A stretch of 17,023 nucleotides of DNA, taken from Acidobacteriota bacterium. GTDB lineage: Bacteria > Acidobacteriota > Vicinamibacteria > Vicinamibacterales > UBA823. Position numbers and translations under genes: made by a program. The notes under the pieces were generated by a model. It was given only the letters and a program-made list of their open reading frames with translations, was not told the DNA's origin and did not search any database. The stretch lies in assembly GCA_003509065.1 (NCBI GenBank), contig DODG01000375.1, positions 1-17,023 of the forward strand. The letters run 5' to 3'. Positions 7,734 to 16,461 of this stretch are shown one piece after another. Numbering within the stretch: position 1 is the stretch's first letter; each line of letters begins with the position of its first letter.

Positions 7734-9020
7734 ATGTCTGACACTCTAACGATTACTGACAACCGGACCAACAAAACCTACGAAATTCAAATCCGGGATG
7801 GCTCTATTAGCGCCATGGAGCTTCGTCGTATTAAGGAAAATCCTGAAGATTTTGGCCTGATGACTTACGATCCGGCGCTAACTAACACGGCCGCTTGCCG
7901 AAGCAAGATCACGTGGATCGATGGTGAGCGTGGAATCTTGATGTACCGAGGTTACCCAATTGAACAATTGGCAGAAAACAGTGACTTTCTCGAAACCGCT
8001 TACCTGCTCCTCTCAGGCGAACTGCCAACCGCTTCCAAAATGAATAAATGGAAACACAATGTCACCGTGCATTCAATGTTGCACGAAAATATAAAAAAGT
8101 TTATAGAAGGTTTCCAGTACACAGCTCATCCAATGGGTATGTTCTTAAGTACCGTTGGAGCAATGTCGACCTTCTATCCTGACGCAAAAGACATCTTCAA
8201 TGAAGACTCGCGAAAAATGCAAACGCTAAGGTTAATAGCTAAAGTGCCTAGTATCGCGGCTTACGCATACCGGCACAGCATGGGACTCCCCTACGTGTAC
8301 CCTGACAACGACCTGAGCTTTACTGGAAACTTTCTGAACATGCTGTTCAAAATGACAGAGTTAAAGTACCAACCGAATCCGGTACTTGAACGAGCGTTAG
8401 ATGTTTTATTTATCCTACACGCTGACCATGAACAGAATTGTAGTACGAGTGCCATGCGAAGTATCGGCAGCTCACATGCAGATCCGTATTCAGCCCTGAC
8501 GGGCGCAGCCGCGGCCTTATATGGTCCCCTGCATGGCGGTGCGAACGAAGCTGTACTTAGAATGCTGGCTGAAATTGGAACGGTCAAGCAAGTTCCAGCA
8601 ATCATCAAGAGTGTCAAAAACGGTGAACGACGCTTAATGGGCTTCGGACATCGCGTCTACAAATCCTATGATCCACGAGCTAAAATTATTAAGAAAGTGG
8701 CAGATCTCGTGTTCGCGGTCACAGGAAAAAATCCAATGCTAGACATTGCCTTAGAATTAGAACGTATCGCCCTAGAGGACGACTACTTTGTTGAGCGAAA
8801 ACTCTATCCGAATGTCGACTTTTACTCTGGCCTGATTTATCAAGCCATGGGATTTCAACCTGATATGTTTCCTGTACTGTTCGCCATTCCACGTACTGCA
8901 GGATGGATAGCACAGTGGGAAGAGATGCTGTTAGATAAAGATCAGAGGATCACACGACCCCGGCAAGTTTATGATGGCCCAGAAAAGAGAGATTTTATTC
9001 CACGAGAGAAACGCCGATAA
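7734..9020 (+). CDS. gltA: Citrate synthase (type II, hexameric-type)
   Basis: The enzyme condenses oxaloacetate and acetyl-CoA to citrate and CoA, the entry step of the TCA cycle, in the cytoplasm. The 428-aa form starting at 7734 begins MSDTLTITDNRT, the common N-terminus of Gram-negative-type citrate synthases. The catalytic triad is present: H267 in GPLHGGANEA, H306 in GFGHRVYK and D362 in NVDFYSG, at nearly the same numbers as E. coli GltA (264/305/362). The length matches the about 430-aa type II enzymes that are typically hexameric and NADH-sensitive; whether NADH inhibits this one cannot be read from sequence. An upstream ATG at 7695 with a better ribosome site would add 13 residues. 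The stop lies 17 bp from the stop of the convergent barrel gene, with no other TCA-cycle gene nearby. Confidence 0.96.
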   Translation: MSDTLTITDNRTNKTYEIQIRDGSISAMELRRIKENPEDFGLMTYDPALTNTAACRSKITWIDGERGILMYRGYPIEQLAENSDFLETAYLLLSGELPTASKMNKWKHNVTVHSMLHENIKKFIEGFQYTAHPMGMFLSTVGAMSTFYPDAKDIFNEDSRKMQTLRLIAKVPSIAAYAYRHSMGLPYVYPDNDLSFTGNFLNMLFKMTELKYQPNPVLERALDVLFILHADHEQNCSTSAMRSIGSSHADPYSALTGAAAALYGPLHGGANEAVLRMLAEIGTVKQVPAIIKSVKNGERRLMGFGHRVYKSYDPRAKIIKKVADLVFAVTGKNPMLDIALELERIALEDDYFVERKLYPNVDFYSGLIYQAMGFQPDMFPVLFAIPRTAGWIAQWEEMLLDKDQRITRPRQVYDGPEKRDFIPREKRR

Positions 9021-9037
9021 CCCGCCACAGGATTGTC

Positions 9038-9811
9038 TTAGTTAGGCAGCCGAAAACTAATACCGCCGCCGACAAAAGTATCTTCAGCACTGGCGCTTAA
9101 TCCACGTCCAGCATACATATCGAGTTGAATATTGTCTGTCAACAGATATGTCACACCAGCGTCTATAGAATTCGCTAAACTCCTATTGCTATTGAACGCT
9201 CTGTTGCCAAAAGCTTCAACGAATCCGCCAAACTTATCAGTTATTTCCACGCCAAGAGCAAGCGAATACCGAAGCAACCGTTGGCGAGGAGAGATTTTAT
9301 TCAGCGACTCCCAAGAGTGCCCAATGTTGTAACCTAGTGACACGCGAGATGACAGCGTATGAGAGAACGCTACAAGTACTGACGGGTCAACGCGACCACT
9401 CGATAGACTCGCCTGACCAGTCGGCAGTGAGAAACCCGTAAGGACCGCAACTTCAGGACGCCAACTTGATTCTCCGACTAAGTTGACCTTGGCTCCAAGC
9501 TGACTATCCCCAGCACCAGAGCCATTGCCTGCCGAAATGAAGCCAGCATGACCGAAACGTAATTCAACGCGTCTAGCAATACCAATACGAACAAGTGTTC
9601 CAGGTGCTTCCCGACTCGAACTACCGGAATCTCGTGTATAGAGGTATCCCGTTTCAACCTGAGCAAATCCTAGAGGCACGACCGCACTTGATTCCGTCTG
9701 GTCTGGACGATCAGTGACCAAGTCAGGTGTCTGCGCCAAAAGGATCTCGGTTGAGACCCCCAACATTGCAAACGCACTGAGCGAACATATAAGAATGTGC
9801 CTACAAGGCAT
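9038..9811 (-). CDS. Secreted small beta-barrel protein, MetA-pathway transporter-like
   Basis: The reading frame is open up to 9922 (a TTG), but the ATG at 9811 is chosen because it begins a good signal peptide: MPCRHI, a hydrophobic core, then LLAQ (residues 1 to about 27). The 257-aa product then shows VTDRPDQTESS, characteristic of the 'putative MetA-pathway of phenol degradation' outer-membrane family (PF13557). Alternating amphipathic beta strands follow, ending in GGGISFRLPN. It is probably an outer-membrane barrel for uptake or for structure; the family name comes from one member and does not show phenol use. No clear ribosome site precedes 9811. It lies 70 bp downstream of the caspase-like gene on the same strand and may be the last gene of that operon. 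Confidence 0.75.
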   Translation of the reverse strand: MPCRHILICSLSAFAMLGVSTEILLAQTPDLVTDRPDQTESSAVVPLGFAQVETGYLYTRDSGSSSREAPGTLVRIGIARRVELRFGHAGFISAGNGSGAGDSQLGAKVNLVGESSWRPEVAVLTGFSLPTGQASLSSGRVDPSVLVAFSHTLSSRVSLGYNIGHSWESLNKISPRQRLLRYSLALGVEITDKFGGFVEAFGNRAFNSNRSLANSIDAGVTYLLTDNIQLDMYAGRGLSASAEDTFVGGGISFRLPN

Positions 9812-9881
9812 ATTTAACCAATGAAACGTTTTCCAATAATGCTTACCCAAAAGGTCAGCTGGCAATATTAATAACGATGTC

Positions 9882-10889
9882 CTATTGAGTCTTGTTTCTA
9901 ATAATGCTTGATACTTTAGCAAGATCGATTAAAAGACGCTCCAATTCACGTCGATAATCCTCTGGCGTCAAATCCGAACGGCGCGTCTTAATATTGTCAA
10001 CTTGCTGTTCAAGTTGATCGCGTCGTTCAAACAACTCTACAAATTCTGGATACACCTTCACTTGTGACTCAATAGGTTGATCAAGAAACACTTGACGAGC
10101 GATGAGGCCATCCATACCCTCTCCACCGGCTTCGGTACCTATTCCATCGCCGGAATCCTCAAGGACAGGTCTTTCTGTGGCTAGTTGTCCCTGCCGCTCG
10201 TACCAACGCTCTACCTCTTCACTGCAAAACAAAAAAGCTTCCAAGATCGAAACACGACCGTCTTTATTGATATCACTGGAATCAACTTCGAAAACAGAAG
10301 AAAAGAATTCTGCAAAGCGAGTTTCATAACGTTGAGCTGAGGAATCAGTTGCTGCAATCACAATTCTACCTGGCGCAGCGAGCCGCTCCATAAATGGAAA
10401 ACTTGCTGCAGTCGTATTAACGATCACTAACTGTCCAGGCAAAGTATCCATTAGCCTGTCCCATTCACGCGCCTCCAAATCAGGTCCGACCAAGTTGAAT
10501 TTAGCATCCGTTCCATCAAACGTTCCGTGTCCAATTAATACAACTAGTAATAATGAATCAACAGTCATTCTCGCCTGTAAATTATCAATCACCTGTCGAA
10601 CACCTTCTCGTGATGCACGCCCGACATCTGGCCCTGGCGTTTCTGCGAGCACGAACAACTGATCGTCTTGAAATCTGAAGCCACTCCGTAGAGAAGACAC
10701 TAGTGTTGCACGCCAACGTTCATATCGCTCAGCGTATAAAGCGCCTCCTGACGCACCAGATATGATAAGCGCATATCGTTCTTGTGCATCCGCATGAACA
10801 CTGCAAACTGTTAAAATTAACGTCAGAGAAAATACGTAACTGCTCAGTCTTGTGGTCAGAGAGGACCGCTCAGGAATCCCAAGGTTCAT
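9882..10889 (-). CDS. Secreted caspase-like (C14/C13-type) protein without catalytic cysteine, with EF-hand loop
   Basis: The start is the ATG at 10889, which overlaps the stop of the upstream vWA gene as ATGA and is preceded by GGGGA; this gives 335 aa. A signal peptide (1-35, ending ADA/Q) directs export. Residues about 37-190 resemble the caspase/legumain-like fold: RYALIISGASG as strand 1, then LLLVVLIGHGTFDG with the expected histidine H121. The next core strand reads LVIVNTTAAS (about 154-163), where the nucleophilic cysteine should end the strand. No Cys is there; the only mature Cys is C222, just after the calcium loop. D206-I-N208-K-D210-G-R-V-S214-I-L-E217 is a canonical EF-hand/dockerin-like loop. 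A charged helical, coiled-coil-like tail spans about 277-325. It is probably a non-proteolytic, calcium-binding partner of the co-transcribed membrane complex. Confidence 0.72.
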   Translation of the reverse strand: MNLGIPERSSLTTRLSSYVFSLTLILTVCSVHADAQERYALIISGASGGALYAERYERWRATLVSSLRSGFRFQDDQLFVLAETPGPDVGRASREGVRQVIDNLQARMTVDSLLLVVLIGHGTFDGTDAKFNLVGPDLEAREWDRLMDTLPGQLVIVNTTAASFPFMERLAAPGRIVIAATDSSAQRYETRFAEFFSSVFEVDSSDINKDGRVSILEAFLFCSEEVERWYERQGQLATERPVLEDSGDGIGTEAGGEGMDGLIARQVFLDQPIESQVKVYPEFVELFERRDQLEQQVDNIKTRRSDLTPEDYRRELERLLIDLAKVSSIIRNKTQ

Positions 10890-13102
10890 CGTAATCCCCA
10901 ATGCCGACGAAGTGCCCATTCAACTGACAGCAACACAACCAGTAGTAAAAAGATCCAAAGGCTGTCCCAAAGATCACGTGGTACCAATGGCCGTTGATCC
11001 AGAAGACGATTTTGTAACATTGTGGATACATCACCCACAGTGTCTAACTCCATCATTGCTCCGCCACTCACGGTTGCCATTCTTGAGAGCACTTCGCGAT
11101 GCAGACGAGGCCCTGCGAACTCCAAATCTGAACCACCTATCAATATCCAATCGCGCACCGTACGAAAATCAGCTGTCCTTTCACCACTGTCCACATCGAT
11201 ACGATAGACGCCACGGTCAATCGGTGTAAATTTACCTTCATACTGACCAGTCTCACCATCTATTAAAGCCAGAGGAACCTGAACGATTTCTCCATTTGGA
11301 TTAGTCACTTGGGCAACAATCGATCTATTGAGTACGGGCTCAAATCGCACATCACGATTGAATAGATCGATCGTAACTTCGTCACCTAGACTAACACCAC
11401 CACGAGCTACCACCGTGACTGGTCCTGGACTAGCTGTCGACAACCATCGGGCTGTTTGCCTCCAAAAAGTTTCGTAGGTCGTATCGTCTGAAGGCAAAAG
11501 CATCTTCCAACGCCATGATGCCTCTCCCGTAAAGATCATCGTGCGGCCTCGCCCGTACCGCTGGACTGCGATCAGGGGATATACACCACCAGTTGAACCC
11601 AACGTGAAGGCAAGTAGTGACGCGCCAGGTTTCGGGTTGCCAAGCACAGAAACCGCAGCAATTGGCGGAGCATTCAACCATCGATCTCGTGTCGACTGAA
11701 TTGAATCACCTAAATGCATAATACGGTGTCGTTCACCATCAAAGGTTAGATTGACACGGTGTGGTTCTTGGTTGGTCGGCGATGATAAGTTTGGCAACTT
11801 GCCGCTGACGTTAAGAGGAAGAATAGTGGCAAGAGGCGTATTCGCCAATCCTCGACCTGCAAATGACCGAGCACCGAAAACCATGACTCCGCCACCTCGA
11901 CGCGAAACAAATTCCTCTATCATCGACAACTGCTCTGACGAATACGATTGGAAGTCAACGTTCCCAAAGGCGACCGCATCATAACGAAACAGCTCATGAC
12001 GTTCCTCCGGGAAGCCAGTTGATAGCGCTCTAGTCCACTCATCATGACCTTGAATATAGAAGGTGTCTTGCCCTCGGTCATTCTGCCCTTTTCTCAAGAC
12101 CGAATCCAGCTTGAAACCAGGGTCGACACCCCATGCACGTTTCAGAAAGCTATGCTCATGCCCAGGCGCCCCCTCAACCATTAGAATCCGGCGCGTACGT
12201 TCCGCTGGCTTCACTAGAACCTGTTGAGTGTTGTTATTCGTCGTCAATTCCACAGGGTCATTCACGACCTCAACTGTATACAGGGTCGCAACATCCGGTT
12301 TTGGGGAAACGCGGAAAATCTTTCTCACCGCCGAGCCCGGCGTCGTAGGAATTACTCGACTCACCTGTATCACTCGACCATCTTCATGCAAGCGGATTTC
12401 GATTGGGTCAATACCAAATCCATGACTCACTACCGATGCTGCTAATTCAACAGTTGATTCAGGAAGTGGCGCCTCTCCAACGGTAACGCTTAGCACCTCG
12501 CGATCACTAAAGGAGTCCGGTCCTCCCACACCAATCGAAAAAATGGGCGGATCCCCTTCCTTTATAACCGCTGCTGGCTCACGATCACTAGTATCACCAC
12601 CGTCAGATATCACTATGACGCCGCCCACACTACGACCGCGGTAACGCTCCCGGACTTCGTCAAGAGCACCAGCTAAATCACTTCGTCTAGCATTAGCCTT
12701 GAGTTGCAACAAGTCATCGACCTGCAACTTGTCACCAAACCCTAACACCTCAATATCGTATTGCTCACGAATTGACGGCAACAAAACGTTGTGTGCAACT
12801 TCGATTGCACGAGATATTCTTGATTGTCCACCAGCATCCTGAAGTCGCATGCTCCGTGAAACATCCACAAGTACCGGAACTACTATGTCTGGATTTGCTA
12901 CTCTATGCTCAACCACAATTGGACGTTGAAGGATCGCTAAAAGAAGAACCAGCGTTACGAACCGTAAGGTCGCAAGTGCCAATCGTTTTTCTTTCGACAA
13001 CGGTTGCATCGCCGAACGCGCATAGGTCCAAGCCGTCACGAAAACTAGTGCGGCAACGAGGCCAATATTCACCCATAAGGAAAAAAGATTACCGAAGTGC
13101 AT
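10886..13102 (-). CDS. Membrane-anchored vWA protein with glutamine-amidotransferase-like domain
   Basis: This 738-aa protein has two N-terminal membrane helices (about 10-28 and 43-59), a vWA domain (about 72-205), a beta-sandwich (about 206-300), a class I glutamine-amidotransferase-like domain (about 303-556), a second beta domain (about 560-655) and a C-terminal helix (about 714-731). The MIDAS metal site is intact: D80-V-S82-R-S84, with S141 in the threonine position and D167 in VISDGGD. There is no cysteine in the whole protein, so the amidotransferase-like domain cannot work as a Cys-dependent enzyme and is probably a binding or scaffold module. The soluble part should face the periplasm. 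Such proteins accompany BatA and DUF4175 genes, often with MoxR ATPases. It starts 19 nt after the DUF4175-like gene and overlaps the caspase-like gene by 4 nt. No ribosome site is evident. Confidence 0.85.
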   Translation of the reverse strand: MHFGNLFSLWVNIGLVAALVFVTAWTYARSAMQPLSKEKRLALATLRFVTLVLLLAILQRPIVVEHRVANPDIVVPVLVDVSRSMRLQDAGGQSRISRAIEVAHNVLLPSIREQYDIEVLGFGDKLQVDDLLQLKANARRSDLAGALDEVRERYRGRSVGGVIVISDGGDTSDREPAAVIKEGDPPIFSIGVGGPDSFSDREVLSVTVGEAPLPESTVELAASVVSHGFGIDPIEIRLHEDGRVIQVSRVIPTTPGSAVRKIFRVSPKPDVATLYTVEVVNDPVELTTNNNTQQVLVKPAERTRRILMVEGAPGHEHSFLKRAWGVDPGFKLDSVLRKGQNDRGQDTFYIQGHDEWTRALSTGFPEERHELFRYDAVAFGNVDFQSYSSEQLSMIEEFVSRRGGGVMVFGARSFAGRGLANTPLATILPLNVSGKLPNLSSPTNQEPHRVNLTFDGERHRIMHLGDSIQSTRDRWLNAPPIAAVSVLGNPKPGASLLAFTLGSTGGVYPLIAVQRYGRGRTMIFTGEASWRWKMLLPSDDTTYETFWRQTARWLSTASPGPVTVVARGGVSLGDEVTIDLFNRDVRFEPVLNRSIVAQVTNPNGEIVQVPLALIDGETGQYEGKFTPIDRGVYRIDVDSGERTADFRTVRDWILIGGSDLEFAGPRLHREVLSRMATVSGGAMMELDTVGDVSTMLQNRLLDQRPLVPRDLWDSLWIFLLLVVLLSVEWALRRHWGLR

Positions 13103-13121
13103 AAAATTCGTCTGAATGATT

Positions 13122-16100
13122 TCAGCGTGGTTTCTGTGAAACTAACGACCTGAAGTAAGTGTCAACCAGATCACGATATTCTTCCGGCATTCGGTCATCA
13201 GCACCGGCGTTGACACTGTCAGACATCTCCTCTTTAGCAAGGTATTCAGAGCGTCGCGCGTCGAATCTTTCAAGTGCAAGTTCCACATCCCGTCTAAGCG
13301 CCTCCCATTGTGAATAATCTTGCTTAAACGCCTGTGTACCTGAAGCCGACACACTCCTTCGATTTTCAACTTGATTCGCCAAACGTTGATCTAGGACAGA
13401 ATTTTCTCTGCGCAGTTCATTAAGAAGATCTTGAGTTTCATGAAGCGCTCGATCGTACTCAGCAAACAAGTCGGCCATTGACAGCTCTTCGCCAGCACTA
13501 GGATTATTTGAAGTGAGTTGATTACTAGACAGCGCCTCTATCTGGCGCTCAATGGTGGCGAGTCGATCACGAAGGTCGCTTGACTGCGCTAGTTGTTCAG
13601 AAAATCGATCTGCATCGGCGTTACCACGATCGCTTGCGGCCCCGATACGCTCAGTCACTCGGTTAAGCGCTTCCGTTAGTTCATTTTCCCTGACAAAAAA
13701 TTTTTCCAATTGGTCTTCAGAGACCGCAGTATTTTCTGAATTGAATAACGCGAACAGGTCTGCAACCGATTCACGCATTTGTTCAGGCACACGTGCTTCT
13801 CTAAATTCCCGAACCGCTTTTTCAAGCACCATTCCTGACTCGCCAACCGCTGCAGATGCGACTGATTGAACATCACGTTCAAATGTCTCTGTTCGTTCAG
13901 CTAAACGTCGCTGCGCCGAGGCTCTTTGATTTTTACTCTCAGGATTTGCGTTACCTTGAGCTAGGTAATGCGATTCCATTTCGAGACGCTGCTGAGCAAC
14001 AGCCAGTTGCTGCGCCTCCAAGTGCAACTCTTTCAAAAGTTTCGGCCATTCTTCTGAATCATATTTACGTAATTCATGTTCCAAGTTTCGTAGCTGTGCA
14101 AGCGCATCATCACTACTTGAACCAGCACCAGGTAAGTCTTCGCGTCTCAAATTACTTGTTACACTTCGCATCGCTTCAGATAAACTGCGAATTCGTTCAC
14201 TAAGATCGGAGGAATTTATTGAGGTAGACGCCGTTCGACGAGTGTCACCGAGCTGGCGGTTCAACTCTTCAACCTCTGACCGTACGTCATTTTGCTCACG
14301 AGTCATGCGGTCGAGTTGTTGTCGCATTTCTTCAACATTCATTTGTTCTTTTTGACGCTCTAACAAGCGTTGTTCCTGACTGATCGCGTTTTGGCGGTGA
14401 GCAAGTTCGCGTACGCGTTCTAGTGATTCACTTCGCTTCTTCTCTTCCACCTCTGATCCTTGCGATCTCAATTCGTAGTTTGTCTGTTGTTCTCTTTGTA
14501 ATTCCCGATCGAATAAAGCAGAAAGATCGACGGTCGATTGACCCGAACCTCCACCAGCTCGCATTCGCTGCTGCGAAACTTGACGTCGACGATTCTCGAC
14601 CTGTGCTTTCAGCAACTGACTTAGGGCCTCCTTTTCGAATGGTAAAGCTTTAGCACTCTCAGCCTTACCTAACCAATTTTCAGCACTAGCCATCGCCTGG
14701 TCGGCTAATACCAAGGGGTTGTTCATGCGTCCAGCTTGGCTGCTTGCATCGGCCTGCCGAACCCGCCGATCACCTAATCCTCCGATCTGCCTGACAAGCG
14801 CTCTTAACTCACCCTGCGCCCGTGCCACCACTAGCATTTCCTCATCTAACAAGTTCTGCCGTTCAAATTTCCACGTTGCAATGATGATCTCTTTTTGCGC
14901 AGCAATAAGATCATCTAATCCGCTATTTGAACTGTCAGTCTGTTGTTGACTCTGTGCTAACTCGAACTCTTGTTCAAAAGGCGTCACGTCAAGAAAGAAA
15001 ATGTCGCTTCTTGATTCGACAGACGCCTTCGCCCGATTCACATCTCTGACACGTGCGTAGTAGGTGACGAAATCGCCGGGTTGCACTTTCATGTCCTCAA
15101 GATACAAAGTGTGTATCTCTACTAATTCTGTTGACGACAGTGCATGTTCAAAAGGAATGGTTTTTTCAGCGCCACCTCCAACAGCGTAAACTAGCTCGAA
15201 TTTTTCGAATCCGTAATCATCATCAGCTAACACTTCGAGCGTTACTTCTTCTAACTGAGTCACTGAACGATCCGTTGCTGGTCGCAGAAATCTCACTTCT
15301 GGAGGACGGTCGTCAATGGCACGGACAAAGTACTTCATCTCGTCTTTTAAATTCAGACCGTCAACATCCGTAAAATTCACCTGGTACGAGTCATTCCCTG
15401 AGATTTCAAAGGTGCCCTCTAGAATTGAAGGCCCATCTACGTCGCCCACCAAGTCAAGCCGTCCGGCATTGTCCAGTAGAATCTCTCCCTCCTGCACCCC
15501 TTTATTCGCATGAATGAATAACGTCACCTTGGTGCCAGGAGGAGCATAAATGTCCCCACCGTCCATCTCGATCCGACTTTCTAATCCAGTAAATAATGGG
15601 TATTCGTATTCAACATCAATCCGCTCAACACGTGGTGCGGTTAACACAATGACCGAATACTCGCTTGATTTTGCACTAGCGGCTCTTACACGATAGTTAA
15701 AGCTGTCGGTAACAGAGGCTAATTCGAACTCGTATCCCTCATCGACAGGCTGCATGCCAATTTCACGCCACTCTGATGTTTGATTCAATTCCAAGATTGG
15801 TCGTGTCCTTCCCGATGCAGCGCTCACACCACCGAGCGTTACCCGTATCCGTATAGACTGCCCTTCAACAACTTTAAGGTCACCGGGTTCAACATTAATG
15901 AACACATTTTCTGGGAACGCGTAGAGTCGAACAGCGCCGGTAACTCGCTGTCCTGGTTCGACCGCAAGACTTAAAACGAATATCAAGCTAGTCAGTGTTA
16001 CTACGCCATAGCTAGCCATCCGGAAAAGTTGTGCGCGGCTGATCACTCGCTCAAGATCTACCTCACGTAATCGCGCTATCGTATCGGCCAGTACAAGAGT

Positions 16101-16457
16101 TCCGATAGCACGGTTCTCTAAACTGTGAACCACTTCCGTGGCACTGGCAAAACTGTCTCCAAGTTCAGGTACACATTCCTCAACAAATCTGGCCAGCTTG
16201 CGATTGTCTGGAAGCAAGCATGTGCGGCAAAACAACCAGACTAAAAAAGTTGCAACCATGCAACAGGTCACCAGCGCAAGCACAATCAATGGCAGGTCAG
16301 TCGGTTGCCAAACAGCTTCGACTACAACAGCCATGACCACGATCAAACTAAGAGCGAGTCCCACGTGCCCAACAAGTCTGAGCAAGATATTTGTTGTCCA
16401 ACGCCGCCGTATATGCGTCAATACCGAATCGAATTCCGTAATATGGTTTTTAACCAT
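13122..16457 (-). CDS. DUF4175-like membrane protein with very long coiled coil
   Basis: The 1,111-aa form starts at the ATG at 16457, 4 nt after the upstream stop. A GTG at 16478 behind GGAAAG would add 7 residues and overlap the upstream gene by 17 nt. Three membrane helices are visible (about 27-49, 55-79 and 147-166), with a cytoplasmic loop between the second and third that contains PELGDSFASATEV, a DUF4175-type motif. Residues about 175-495 form beta-sandwich repeats, including a DDDYGFEKFELVY motif common in this family. Residues about 500 to the end are rich in Q, E, R, S and A and read as almost unbroken amphipathic helix with short breaks, probably a long coiled coil. The topology puts the sandwich and coil in the periplasm, where the protein could reach toward the wall or outer membrane. 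It probably forms a complex with the neighbouring BatA-like and vWA proteins; no enzymatic motif was seen. Confidence 0.85.
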   Translation of the reverse strand: MVKNHITEFDSVLTHIRRRWTTNILLRLVGHVGLALSLIVVMAVVVEAVWQPTDLPLIVLALVTCCMVATFLVWLFCRTCLLPDNRKLARFVEECVPELGDSFASATEVVHSLENRAIGTLVLADTIARLREVDLERVISRAQLFRMASYGVVTLTSLIFVLSLAVEPGQRVTGAVRLYAFPENVFINVEPGDLKVVEGQSIRIRVTLGGVSAASGRTRPILELNQTSEWREIGMQPVDEGYEFELASVTDSFNYRVRAASAKSSEYSVIVLTAPRVERIDVEYEYPLFTGLESRIEMDGGDIYAPPGTKVTLFIHANKGVQEGEILLDNAGRLDLVGDVDGPSILEGTFEISGNDSYQVNFTDVDGLNLKDEMKYFVRAIDDRPPEVRFLRPATDRSVTQLEEVTLEVLADDDYGFEKFELVYAVGGGAEKTIPFEHALSSTELVEIHTLYLEDMKVQPGDFVTYYARVRDVNRAKASVESRSDIFFLDVTPFEQEFELAQSQQQTDSSNSGLDDLIAAQKEIIIATWKFERQNLLDEEMLVVARAQGELRALVRQIGGLGDRRVRQADASSQAGRMNNPLVLADQAMASAENWLGKAESAKALPFEKEALSQLLKAQVENRRRQVSQQRMRAGGGSGQSTVDLSALFDRELQREQQTNYELRSQGSEVEEKKRSESLERVRELAHRQNAISQEQRLLERQKEQMNVEEMRQQLDRMTREQNDVRSEVEELNRQLGDTRRTASTSINSSDLSERIRSLSEAMRSVTSNLRREDLPGAGSSSDDALAQLRNLEHELRKYDSEEWPKLLKELHLEAQQLAVAQQRLEMESHYLAQGNANPESKNQRASAQRRLAERTETFERDVQSVASAAVGESGMVLEKAVREFREARVPEQMRESVADLFALFNSENTAVSEDQLEKFFVRENELTEALNRVTERIGAASDRGNADADRFSEQLAQSSDLRDRLATIERQIEALSSNQLTSNNPSAGEELSMADLFAEYDRALHETQDLLNELRRENSVLDQRLANQVENRRSVSASGTQAFKQDYSQWEALRRDVELALERFDARRSEYLAKEEMSDSVNAGADDRMPEEYRDLVDTYFRSLVSQKPR

Positions 16458-16461
16458 CAAA

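Noticed and set aside
9812..9922. N-terminal extension of the barrel protein from TTG 9922
   Set aside because: It would overlap the caspase-like gene end and push the signal peptide to residue 38; ATG 9811 gives a normal exported precursor.
10890..10919. Ten-residue N-terminal extension of the caspase-like protein from ATG 10919
   Set aside because: No ribosome site is visible, and the ATG at 10889 forms the coupled ATGA overlap with a proper signal peptide.
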